Origin: JAAGZL01 sp050291725
GTDB taxonomy: Bacteria; Pseudomonadota; Gammaproteobacteria; Chromatiales; Chromatiaceae
Assembly (NCBI GenBank): GCA_050291725.1
Contig: JBNKKH010000007.1
Location: forward strand, 1-64,000
DNA length: 64,000 nucleotides
Direction: 5' to 3'
Below the pieces are notes generated by a model. The model searched no databases. It was not told where the DNA came from and saw nothing but the letters and a program-made list of their open reading frames with translations. Shown piece after piece: positions 16,920 through 25,538 of the stretch (position 1 is the first letter of the stretch; every line of letters begins with the position of its first letter). The translations under genes were made by a program, and so were the position numbers.

Positions 16920-18609
16920 AAAAAGTCGTTTGAAGGTAGTTCTGTGTTGGCATATGCATCAGCCAGACTACAGGGGGCCAGATCACAGTAGCTTTAAACT
17001 ACCATGGGTCTATTTGCATGGCATTAAAGATTATGTGGACATGGCAGCCCATCTGGAAAATCACCCAAAGGCTAGGGCTGTAGTCAATTTTGCCCCAGTA
17101 CTGCTTGAGCAGTTGGATGACTACGTCGAGCAGATACAAGAGTGGTTGGTGCGCGGCAGGAAGATTAAAGATCCTATGCTGGCTGCTTTGGCTGGTCCTG
17201 GGCTACCCCTGGATCAGGAGTCCCGGCGTGATCTAATGCTGGCCTGTCTGCGGGCCAATGAGAAACACATGCAGGGGCGCTTCCGCACTTTCCGGCGTCT
17301 TACCGATCTGGTTAAAGTGGTGGAAGAGCATTCGGAGACTTCGGAATATCTGAACGACCAATTTATTGTTGATCTACTGGTGTGGTATCACCTGGCGTGG
17401 GCAGGGGAGTATCTCAGAATCAATGATATACGCGTGCAATCCTTAGAGAAAAAACGCAAGGGATACACCGTTGAAGATAGGTATAGTCTAATAGAGTGTA
17501 TTGGTGACCACCTTGCAACCATCGTTGAGCGCTACAAGAAACTGGCTCTGAATGGACAGGTTGAGCTGTCGGTAACCCCTTATGCCCACCCCATAGTTCC
17601 ACTGTTGCTGGATTTAGATTCAGCACGAGAGGCACTTCCCGATATCAAGATGCCTGAGAGCGAATCATATCCTGGTGGTGAAGAGCGTTCCAGGTGGCAC
17701 ATACGCCAAGGCATTAAATCATTTGAGCGCTATTTCGGCTTTAAGCCCAAAGGGTGTTGGCCATCTGAGGGGGCAGTCAGTGAAGAGACTCTGCGCCTAC
17801 TAGAGGAGGAGGGCTTTTCTTGGATTGCCAGTGGTCAGCAGGTTCTGCACAACAGTATGGAGCTGAGCTATGCCGCTAATCCATGGCCGCAACAGTGGGA
17901 GCACAGGCCATATCGGGTGAAAGAGGGCAAGATTAACTGTTTTTTTCGCAACGATAACCTCTCTGACCTGATCGGATTTACCTATGCCGATTGGCATGCG
18001 GAAGATGCTGTGAGCAACCTAATTGTTAATCTGGAATCTATCGCACAACACTCTGATGACCCTTCTGATATCGTTGTCTCCATAATCATGGATGGAGAAA
18101 ATGCTTGGGAGCACTACCCCAGGAATGGCAGTTACTTTCTTGATACTCTCTACAAAAAATTGTCTGAGCATCCTGGTATGGAGCTGACCACATTTTCCGA
18201 TGTAGTGGAGCATGGTATGCCTACCTATGCTTTGAAGAACTTGGTGGCAGGCAGTTGGGTGTATGGAACCTTTTCCACCTGGATAGGGGAAAAGGATAAA
18301 AACCGAGCCTGGGATATGCTGATAGAGGCCAAAGCTACATTTGATCGAGTAATGGCAGAGGGTAAATTGAGTACAGCTGAGATTGAGCAAGCAGAGTTGC
18401 AGATGGCAACTTGTGAAGGTTCTGATTGGTTCTGGTGGTTTGGAGACTACAATCCGGGAGGAACTGTTTCCGATTTCGAAAGTCTATTTCGTAACCAACT
18501 TGGATATCTCTATCAAATATTAGGCGAAAAGCCTCCTGAGTATCTATCCGAAGTGTTTACTCAAGGTGGGGGTGACCCTACACTGGGGGGAGTAATGCGT
18601 AGTAATTAG
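16909..18609 (+). CDS. Glycoside hydrolase family 57 protein
   Basis: 566 residues. The first GH57 block is LCWHMHQPDYR, close to the N-terminus. GCWPSEGAVSEETL holds the nucleophile Glu, and IIMDGENAWEHYP the acid/base Asp region. The family includes alpha-amylases, 4-alpha-glucanotransferases and branching enzymes; which activity applies is not settled by sequence alone. The 11-nt overlap with glgC and the malQ gene next to it point to alpha-glucan handling inside the cell. No signal peptide is present, so it is cytosolic. Confidence 0.92.
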   Translation: MSDKKSRLKVVLCWHMHQPDYRGPDHSSFKLPWVYLHGIKDYVDMAAHLENHPKARAVVNFAPVLLEQLDDYVEQIQEWLVRGRKIKDPMLAALAGPGLPLDQESRRDLMLACLRANEKHMQGRFRTFRRLTDLVKVVEEHSETSEYLNDQFIVDLLVWYHLAWAGEYLRINDIRVQSLEKKRKGYTVEDRYSLIECIGDHLATIVERYKKLALNGQVELSVTPYAHPIVPLLLDLDSAREALPDIKMPESESYPGGEERSRWHIRQGIKSFERYFGFKPKGCWPSEGAVSEETLRLLEEEGFSWIASGQQVLHNSMELSYAANPWPQQWEHRPYRVKEGKINCFFRNDNLSDLIGFTYADWHAEDAVSNLIVNLESIAQHSDDPSDIVVSIIMDGENAWEHYPRNGSYFLDTLYKKLSEHPGMELTTFSDVVEHGMPTYALKNLVAGSWVYGTFSTWIGEKDKNRAWDMLIEAKATFDRVMAEGKLSTAEIEQAELQMATCEGSDWFWWFGDYNPGGTVSDFESLFRNQLGYLYQILGEKPPEYLSEVFTQGGGDPTLGGVMRSN

Positions 18610-18692
18610 CCGGAATGAAATCATAACCAATCCATTTTATTATTACGTTTAAGATTATTAGCTTGAATAAACAACGTTGAGAAGCATGCTTA

Positions 18693-20183
18693 ATGGGGAG
18701 ACCTAAATATCACAGTAGTCTAAATAGTCGCAGAGTTGGGTTAATGCTACACATAACCTCTCTTCCGGGTCCAGGTGACAACGGTGACCTGGGGGATGAG
18801 TCCAGGCACTTTGTAGATTTTCTTGCTGCTTCAGGTTTTAGCTATTGGCAAATCCTTCCTGTAGGTCCCACCAAATCGGATAACTCTCCATACTCTACTA
18901 GCTCCGTACATGCCGGAAACCCATTGTTGATAAATCTGGATTACTTGATTCAGAGGGGTTGGCTGGATGAGTCAACGCTAAACAGTAAATCTTTTTCTGG
19001 GGAAGAGAGGCTGCTAGCACTCCATGATGCATGGGAAGGGTTCAATCAGCATGCGGATGAACAACAGCATGAGCTTTTAGACAGCTTTGTTCAGGAACAT
19101 GCATATTGGTTGAACGACTATGCTCTATTTCGCGCTATACGTAAGGATCAGGATTGCAGCGTTTGGTGGGAGTGGCCAGAGGAACTGAGAGAGCATAATG
19201 AGGATGCCTTGGCTAAAATCAGGCAAAGACTTTCTCAAGAGATAGATTATGTCCACTTTGAGCAGTTCATCTTTTTTCAACAGTGGAGTGATATGAAGAG
19301 ATACGCCAATCAGCGTGGAGTGGAGCTGTTTGGTGATATGCCTATCTTCGTAGCCCATGACAGTGCAGAGGTTTGGGCTAATCAGCACTGCTTCCTATTA
19401 GATGAGCAAGGTATGCCCACTGTAGTAGCAGGTGTACCACCAGACTATTTCTCCGAAACAGGACAGCGCTGGGGCAATCCTCTATACGACTGGGAGCATT
19501 TGCAGAAAAGTGACTTCTCATTCTGGATTCAGCGCATAAAAACTCAGCTATCTATGTATGATCTGATCCGGATAGATCATTTTCGGGGGTTTGAGTCCTA
19601 TTGGGAAATTTCTGCAGAAGAGGAGACCGCTATAAATGGTCAATGGGTAACAGCACCAGGTGGCGCTCTGTTTGAACGACTCTATAAAGAGTATGAAGGG
19701 CTACCACTGGTGGCAGAGGATCTTGGTATTATTACCCCAGAAGTTGAGTATTTGCGAGATCATTTCGCTCTTCCAGGTATGAAGGTGCTGCAGTTTGCTT
19801 TCTCTGGAGATGCGGAAAACCCCCATTTGCCATTCAGGTATCCGCGTAATTCTGTGGTTTATGCTGGCACTCACGATAATGACACCACCATTGGTTGGTA
19901 TGAGAGTTTGGACCAACACACCAAGACTAATGTGGACGATTTTCTGGGCAATTCAAGTATGGATATGCCCTGGCCGATGATATGGAATGTGCTTGCTTCA
20001 CCTTCAGATCTAGCTGTATTGATGATGCAGGATCTACTGGAGTTGGGCGGAGAGCATCGCATGAATACTCCGGGCACTACAGAGGGTAATTGGGAATGGC
20101 GTTTCAGTTGGGACCAGGTGGATCAGGATTTAGCAGCTAAACTGCGGCACCGGAACGCCATGTATGGCCGTCTTGCTCAGTGA
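18693..20183 (+). CDS. malQ: 4-alpha-glucanotransferase (GH77)
   Basis: Transfers maltooligosaccharide segments between glucans and frees glucose, recycling short chains. LHITSLPGPGDNGDLG opens the fold. DMPIFVAHDSAEVW, the nucleophile Asp in RIDHFRGFESYWEI, the acid Glu in VAEDLGIITPEVE and the third carboxylate in THDNDTTIGW are all seen. 496 residues, normal for the short bacterial form. It lies 83 bp after the GH57 gene on the same strand. Confidence 0.95.
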   Translation: MGRPKYHSSLNSRRVGLMLHITSLPGPGDNGDLGDESRHFVDFLAASGFSYWQILPVGPTKSDNSPYSTSSVHAGNPLLINLDYLIQRGWLDESTLNSKSFSGEERLLALHDAWEGFNQHADEQQHELLDSFVQEHAYWLNDYALFRAIRKDQDCSVWWEWPEELREHNEDALAKIRQRLSQEIDYVHFEQFIFFQQWSDMKRYANQRGVELFGDMPIFVAHDSAEVWANQHCFLLDEQGMPTVVAGVPPDYFSETGQRWGNPLYDWEHLQKSDFSFWIQRIKTQLSMYDLIRIDHFRGFESYWEISAEEETAINGQWVTAPGGALFERLYKEYEGLPLVAEDLGIITPEVEYLRDHFALPGMKVLQFAFSGDAENPHLPFRYPRNSVVYAGTHDNDTTIGWYESLDQHTKTNVDDFLGNSSMDMPWPMIWNVLASPSDLAVLMMQDLLELGGEHRMNTPGTTEGNWEWRFSWDQVDQDLAAKLRHRNAMYGRLAQ

Positions 20184-20247
20184 CATAGTCACAAACATAA
20201 AAATTGTTATGGTTGATAGTGAATAATAAATTAAGGAGTTGTGTAAT

Positions 20248-21120
20248 ATGAGAAACAGAGTACGGAAAGCTGTTTTTCCTGTAGCAGGTTTAGGCACAAG
20301 GTTTCTTCCAGCAACCAAAGCAAGTCCAAAAGAGATGTTGCCCATCGTTGATAAACCACTTATTCAGTATGCGGTGGAAGAGGCGGTGGCTGCTGGCATC
20401 GAAGATATGATATTCATAACAGGTCGCAACAAGACCGCAATCTCAAATCACTTTGATACAGCCTATGAGCTTGAAATGGAGTTGGAGCAAAGGAATAAGG
20501 ATAAGATGCTGGAGGTGGTGCGTAATATTGTTCCGTCCAATGTTAGCTGTATTTTTATTCGCCAGTCTATGCCCCTAGGCCTTGGCCATGCTGTTCTCTG
20601 CGCCCACTCTGTGGTGGGAGAGGAACCATTTGCCGTAGTTCTGGCTGATGATCTGATTGATGATGGAGAGCGAGGCGTTCTCAAGCAGATGGTAGATATT
20701 TATGCCGAGCATGAGAGAAGCATTATTGGCACTGAGTTGGTTCCACCAGAAGAGACTAATAGCTATGGCGTGGTCGATCCTGAGGGAGATGGCAGAATTG
20801 TCAAGATGAAGGGGATTGTGGAAAAGCCTGATCCTGCTGATGCTCCATCCAACCGGGCTGTGGTTGGGCGTTATATTTTGACACCAGATATTTTTAACCA
20901 CCTTAAACAGATTGGACGCGGTGCTGGCGGTGAGATTCAGCTAACAGATGCGATTGCCAGGCTGATTAATGAGCAGGATGTATTAGCCTACGAGTTTGAG
21001 GGGAAGAGATACGATTGTGGTAGCAAGTTGGGATATCTACAGGCAACAGTTGATTATGCTATTAATCATCACCATTTAGGCGCAGAGTTCAGCTCTTGGC
21101 TTAAGGGTAAATATGGTTAA
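20248..21120 (+). CDS. galU: UTP-glucose-1-phosphate uridylyltransferase
   Basis: Makes UDP-glucose for envelope polysaccharides. GLGTRFLPATKASPKEMLPI is the nucleotide-binding and activating-lysine loop; FAVVLADDLID and VEKPDPADAPSN follow, and YDCGSKLGYLQATVDYA ends the core. The ATG at 20248 has AGGAG nine bases before it and gives 290 residues; a TTG three codons upstream is less likely. It ends the glucan gene run. Confidence 0.95.
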   Translation: MRNRVRKAVFPVAGLGTRFLPATKASPKEMLPIVDKPLIQYAVEEAVAAGIEDMIFITGRNKTAISNHFDTAYELEMELEQRNKDKMLEVVRNIVPSNVSCIFIRQSMPLGLGHAVLCAHSVVGEEPFAVVLADDLIDDGERGVLKQMVDIYAEHERSIIGTELVPPEETNSYGVVDPEGDGRIVKMKGIVEKPDPADAPSNRAVVGRYILTPDIFNHLKQIGRGAGGEIQLTDAIARLINEQDVLAYEFEGKRYDCGSKLGYLQATVDYAINHHHLGAEFSSWLKGKYG

Positions 21121-21128
21121 TAAATGTT

Positions 21129-21154
21129 AAGCAGTAAACTGATGACTGCTTTTA
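21129..21154 (+). terminator. Weak candidate terminator after galU
   Basis: A 7-bp stem AAGCAGT / ACTGCTT with a 9-nt loop is followed by a short T-rich stretch (TTTAG). The T-run is poor. Confidence 0.4.
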
Positions 21155-21278
21155 GTTTGTGTCTAAACTAATCCTCTGGAATAATCTTGCTTGTCATGGT
21201 AGATGCTGTATTAACTCATTTTTGTTGCAGTGCTTATAGCTACAAACTAACCTTATTAGCAGGTATAAGGAGAACGTA

Positions 21279-21995
21279 ATGGCCAGATTTTCTGTAGTTA
21301 AGACCATGAGCATAGCTGTGGGATTAGCTATTAGTGCTTCTACTATTTTCAGCCCAAATCTAAGCGCTAGAGAACTGGATAAGGCTATGACATTAGAGCC
21401 TGATCTGGAGAATGGCCTTGATGTATATGTGGTTTGTTCAGCGTGTCATATGCCAGAGGGATGGGGCGTTGAAGAGGGCACATTTCCCCAGCTGGCAGGA
21501 CAGCATCGTTCTGTGTTGATTAAGCAGTTGGCCGATATCCGATCCAAGTTTCGTGATAACCCAACTATGTATCCTTTCTCTCTGCCTGAATCAATCGGTG
21601 ACGAGCAGGCGGTTGCTGATGTTGCGGGATATATCGAGCAGCTGAAGATGAATCCGGAAAACGGTAAAGGGGAGTGGGCAGAGGGGACTGCCGAGTATGC
21701 GAATGGTAAAAAGCTGTTTAAAGCCAACTGTGTGCAATGCCATGGTGAAGATGGTGCGGGTGATGGGGAGAAGCTTTATCCCAAAATACAGGGCCAACAC
21801 TATAATTACATGGTGCGTCAGATAGAGTGGATACTCAACGGTAAGCGTCGTAATGCTAATCCAGATATGGTGAAAATTATCAAAACATTCTCTAAAGAAG
21901 AGATAGCAATGGTAATTAACTATGTCTCACGCATTCCTGTACCTAAAGAGAGTTTAGCGCCTTCTGCTGAATGGAAGAATCCTGATTTCAACTAG
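21279..21995 (+). CDS. Diheme c-type cytochrome (c4-like), periplasmic
   Basis: 238 residues with a signal peptide ending at about residue 30 (NLSARELDKA follows). Two CxxCH heme sites are present: CSACH at 53-57 and CVQCH at 151-155. Each half also has a Met that could be the sixth ligand (NPTMYPF; NPDMVKI). The internal duplication and size fit cytochrome c4-type electron carriers that pass electrons to terminal oxidases. The ribosome site is AAGGAG before the ATG. It is convergent with the M1-family peptidase; the two stop codons lie within one 14-bp palindrome. Confidence 0.92.
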   Translation: MARFSVVKTMSIAVGLAISASTIFSPNLSARELDKAMTLEPDLENGLDVYVVCSACHMPEGWGVEEGTFPQLAGQHRSVLIKQLADIRSKFRDNPTMYPFSLPESIGDEQAVADVAGYIEQLKMNPENGKGEWAEGTAEYANGKKLFKANCVQCHGEDGAGDGEKLYPKIQGQHYNYMVRQIEWILNGKRRNANPDMVKIIKTFSKEEIAMVINYVSRIPVPKESLAPSAEWKNPDFN

Positions 21996-22003
21996 ACAGC
22001 TGT

Positions 22004-24112
22004 CTATTTGATAAGTGAGCTGAGTGGTGGGTGCTCTTTTGGCTCTAAAGTTGGGGCTGCCTTATCCAGAGTTATTGTTAGGCTGGATCTTTGCATAGGC
22101 CACTGTCCCTTAAGTGTGTTGTCAGGATTATCCCCTGAGAATGTCAGATAACTATATTTTCGGTAGTGGGGTAGTTTTCTTTCTAATCCGGCAAATGCAG
22201 CAAGGGAGTGACAATGCAGCCAGCCAACGGTTGCTGATATTCGATTGGTGAGAACAAAACTGTTTTCTGCAAACGTAAACTCTCTGTTCTTTATCTTCAG
22301 AGCTTGGTTGTGCAAAGATATAGGCAACTCATTCATGTTTTGCCTAAACTCATCAGCCAAAAGGTTGTTCTGGCCAAAAATCCATACTGCCTGATCAGTT
22401 GGAATTTTCTTGATTCGGTTGTCCCAGGCGGTTTTAATTTTTCTGTTCTTTTTTTGCCAGCTATTTGCTAGTCGTCTATAGGCATCTCTGGTTTCTCTCT
22501 CGGCTGTTGATGGCAAAATGATTAGCAGGTTCTCTGCTGCAAACAGCTGTCCCAAGGAGCTTGGTATCTCGCTTATGTCCAGTTGGCGAAATATATCGAA
22601 CAGAGGGTCAACACTAATAGATAGAGGCCGCTGCTTCAGATTAACAGTGCTAGTGGTTGCACGCTCGGAAAAAACTATGGTTTTTACAATTGGTGCTGAT
22701 TTATCTTCAGTTTGGATATAAACCGGAACTCTAATTTGGTATGGCTCCTGTTCCTGGGTCTGGTGTAAGGTAAAGTTAACCACGTAACCCCAACCCTCTT
22801 TTTTTGCTGCTACATCCGTTATTTTAAGCGCAGGGGCGCCGGTACGGTTGGTCCATTGTATAAAGTCAGCAGAGAGATCTCTATTTGCTGTTTTTTCAAA
22901 GGCAAGCCGCATATCTGCATAAGAGGCCATCTTGAATAGATTGTCTTTGTAAAATGTTCGCAACCCTGCCAGAAACGATCTATCTCCAAGGTGGAGTCTT
23001 AGCATGTGGAGCAGCATCATGGCTTTTCCATAACCGATAGCCTGACTTGCGTGTCCATGATAGCCGCGGAAATCATTGAGGCTGTATTCTCTATTCTCCG
23101 TTATATAATCGGTATAGCGTTGCATGGTATCTCGTCTATATTGTGAACCTTGGCCTTGCTGTTCTTTAATCAGATGATCTGCTAGGTATGAGGTCATACC
23201 CTCGCTCCAGTTGCCCTGGTTATAGTCGACAAATACCCCATTTCCCCACCAATTGTGCAAAATCTCATGGGGGTAGGAGCTATGCAGTATAAATGGCAGG
23301 CGCAGAACTCTGGGGCCAAGTAGGGTGAATGATGGCATGCCGTAGCCGCTCTCCCAGAAATTCTCAACCATGGCGAATTTAGTGTAAGGATAAGGTCCTA
23401 GCAGCTTGCTATAGAGTTGTAGATATTCTTCAGTTGCCTTCAGGTAGCGCTGTGCTAGTTTTGGGTCTGGTTGGCGCAGATAGACCTGAGCTTTAGCTAT
23501 AGCATTCGGACTTTGATAAAGGTGGTATCTGCCTGCAACTAGATAGATATCGTCCTGCGGTTTAGATTGATACCATCGATTGTCACTAAGGAGAGTTCCC
23601 TGGCTGATGCTGCTCCAGCCATCTGGTAAAGAGGTGGATAAGGTGAAAACCACAGGCTGGTTATTGATTACTGGAAACCAGAAACTGGATATGCTTAGAA
23701 ACACGCCCTGGTCAGAGATGATTCCGGTGCTGGCCATTTGATCAAAGCTATTCTCATTAGGGTGGCGGGATTTTTTCTCTTGTATATGTCCGGAGTAGTG
23801 AAGCTTAAGCCTATCCTGTGCGGTTGCTAGTTTAATTTTGTACTGTTTTACCGGAGCAAAAGAGTCGATTCTATGGGTGGAAACCACTTTTGCTTTGGGG
23901 TCATCTAAGCTCAGCTTAAAGCCAGCATACAGACTGAATGTTATCTCACTTACCGGTTCTGGCAGGCTTATCTGATCAGTCGCTTCCAGATAGCCCTGCT
24001 CAGGTTTTAGGATGACGTCCAGTTGGTGGTGGATAGGAACATCAGCTACTGCCACCTGGCAGAATAGAACTAACAGAAGAAAACACCATCTAACTTGCGC
24101 AAACAGATCCAT
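22004..24112 (-). CDS. M1-family (gluzincin) metallopeptidase, exported
   Basis: 702 residues from the ATG at 24112; a TTG at 24130 would add six. A signal peptide ends near QVAVADVP. The zinc site is a full HEILH motif at about residue 280, with the third ligand Glu 18 residues on in NWSEGMTSYLADHL. The N-terminal beta domain matches the M1 layout. The classical GAMEN exopeptidase motif is replaced by SGYGMPSFTLLG, so it is not a standard aminopeptidase N. The C-terminal third (about 540-700) has no motif I recognise. It likely degrades peptides in the periplasm. Confidence 0.87.
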   Translation of the reverse strand: MDLFAQVRWCFLLLVLFCQVAVADVPIHHQLDVILKPEQGYLEATDQISLPEPVSEITFSLYAGFKLSLDDPKAKVVSTHRIDSFAPVKQYKIKLATAQDRLKLHYSGHIQEKKSRHPNENSFDQMASTGIISDQGVFLSISSFWFPVINNQPVVFTLSTSLPDGWSSISQGTLLSDNRWYQSKPQDDIYLVAGRYHLYQSPNAIAKAQVYLRQPDPKLAQRYLKATEEYLQLYSKLLGPYPYTKFAMVENFWESGYGMPSFTLLGPRVLRLPFILHSSYPHEILHNWWGNGVFVDYNQGNWSEGMTSYLADHLIKEQQGQGSQYRRDTMQRYTDYITENREYSLNDFRGYHGHASQAIGYGKAMMLLHMLRLHLGDRSFLAGLRTFYKDNLFKMASYADMRLAFEKTANRDLSADFIQWTNRTGAPALKITDVAAKKEGWGYVVNFTLHQTQEQEPYQIRVPVYIQTEDKSAPIVKTIVFSERATTSTVNLKQRPLSISVDPLFDIFRQLDISEIPSSLGQLFAAENLLIILPSTAERETRDAYRRLANSWQKKNRKIKTAWDNRIKKIPTDQAVWIFGQNNLLADEFRQNMNELPISLHNQALKIKNREFTFAENSFVLTNRISATVGWLHCHSLAAFAGLERKLPHYRKYSYLTFSGDNPDNTLKGQWPMQRSSLTITLDKAAPTLEPKEHPPLSSLIK

Positions 24113-24206
24113 ATTCAAGCCTGTGTCCAAAAGTAGTTTTTATCCTTAAGTTGTATCTTATACTAATTTTAAAATATGAAATCTATCAAATAGAAAAACG
24201 TATACT

Positions 24207-25340
24207 ATGAATAATTGGAAATTATATAAGGTTATTGCGGTAATGTTGCTCACATACTCTGTTGCTGCTAATGCAGCTGGAGAGGTTACTCCCCGCAAAG
24301 CACTGAATCTGAGAGATGGTATGGAACTAGAGAGTGTTGTATCAAATATTTACTCGGCACATGTGATTTATCTGGGGGAGACCCACGATAGTTATAGTGA
24401 CCACCTTACCCAGCTAGAGATTATTCGCCTGCTACATAAACAAAACCAGAATATTGCAATCGGCATGGAGCAGTTTCAGCAGCCGTTCCAGGGAGTGCTG
24501 GATGGTTATATTAGTGGGAAGTTGAGTGAAAAGGAGTTGATTAAGCAGAGTGAGTGGATGGAGCGCTGGCGATTCGATTACAGGCTCTATCGTCCTATTC
24601 TCTCTTTCGCCCGTGAGCATGGCATACCTGTTGTCGCATTGAATATTGCAAAGGAGATTACTGCGAAGGTCTCAAAGGTAGGTATTGATGGTTTGTCCAA
24701 AGAAGACAAAGAGCAAATACCAAGCGAAATTGACTATTCGGATGAAAACTATCGACAACGTTTGCAACAGATTTTTGACAATCATCCGCATAAAAATGAA
24801 AAGGGCTTTGAACGTTTTTATCAGGTACAGCTATTGTGGGATGAAGGGATGGCGGCAAAAGCTGCGGAATACCTACAGAACAATCCAAAGAGACAACTTG
24901 TAGTGCTGGCTGGCATAGGTCATCTGATGTATGGCTCAGGTATACCGCAACGAGTAAGCCGCAGGGTTCTAGGCGAGAGAGCCATCATACTGCCAACTGG
25001 AGATTTTCCACCGGAACAAAATGTAGCTGATTTTCTAGTGCAAGGAGGTGGAGAGCAGCTGCCTGAACCAGGCAAGTTGGGGATTTACCTGGTAGATAGT
25101 GAGGAAGGAGTAAAGGTAAAAGAGTTAGTGCCAGAGAGTGCTGCTATTGCGGCTGGAGTGGACGAGGGTGATGTGATACTCAAGGTAAACGGTAAAACTA
25201 TTAAGGATGTGGTGGACCTTAAGCTGGAACTGATGGATCAGGCTCCAGGCAATCAGGTATCACTTAGTGTGCTGAGAAAAAACTTGCTACTCAAGGATGA
25301 GGTGATGGATTTTTCGTTTGAGTTGGGGGGTAAGTTATAA
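24207..25340 (+). CDS. ChaN-family (DUF399) protein with a C-terminal PDZ domain, exported
   Basis: 377 residues. The N-terminal signal peptide ends near AANA. The ChaN domain spans about 40-270, with YLGETHDSYSDHLTQLEII, a MEQFQ strand and VVLAGIGHLMYGSGIP carrying the Glu/His residues that in characterised members bind heme or iron. A PDZ domain follows at about 285-375 (KELVPESAAIAAGVDEGD, the usual GLGF-like loop and following helix). The fusion of ChaN and PDZ suggests binding of a partner protein in the periplasm or at the outer membrane. There is no lipobox cysteine at the signal-peptide end. Confidence 0.85.
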   Translation: MNNWKLYKVIAVMLLTYSVAANAAGEVTPRKALNLRDGMELESVVSNIYSAHVIYLGETHDSYSDHLTQLEIIRLLHKQNQNIAIGMEQFQQPFQGVLDGYISGKLSEKELIKQSEWMERWRFDYRLYRPILSFAREHGIPVVALNIAKEITAKVSKVGIDGLSKEDKEQIPSEIDYSDENYRQRLQQIFDNHPHKNEKGFERFYQVQLLWDEGMAAKAAEYLQNNPKRQLVVLAGIGHLMYGSGIPQRVSRRVLGERAIILPTGDFPPEQNVADFLVQGGGEQLPEPGKLGIYLVDSEEGVKVKELVPESAAIAAGVDEGDVILKVNGKTIKDVVDLKLELMDQAPGNQVSLSVLRKNLLLKDEVMDFSFELGGKL

Positions 25341-25538
25341 GTTATAAGTTATAAGTTTTAAGTCTTGTTTGTCTTTACGACAAAATAGCTGATGATCTAG
25401 AGCAGTGTGAACAATTAATCAGGAATGTTATGGATCTATTGCCACAAGTAGATGAGTGGCTAAGAGATGGAGTCATTGGCTCAAATATATCACCGTTTTA
25501 TTCCTGAGGCGGCAGGGCACATTATAGTTGGATTAACC

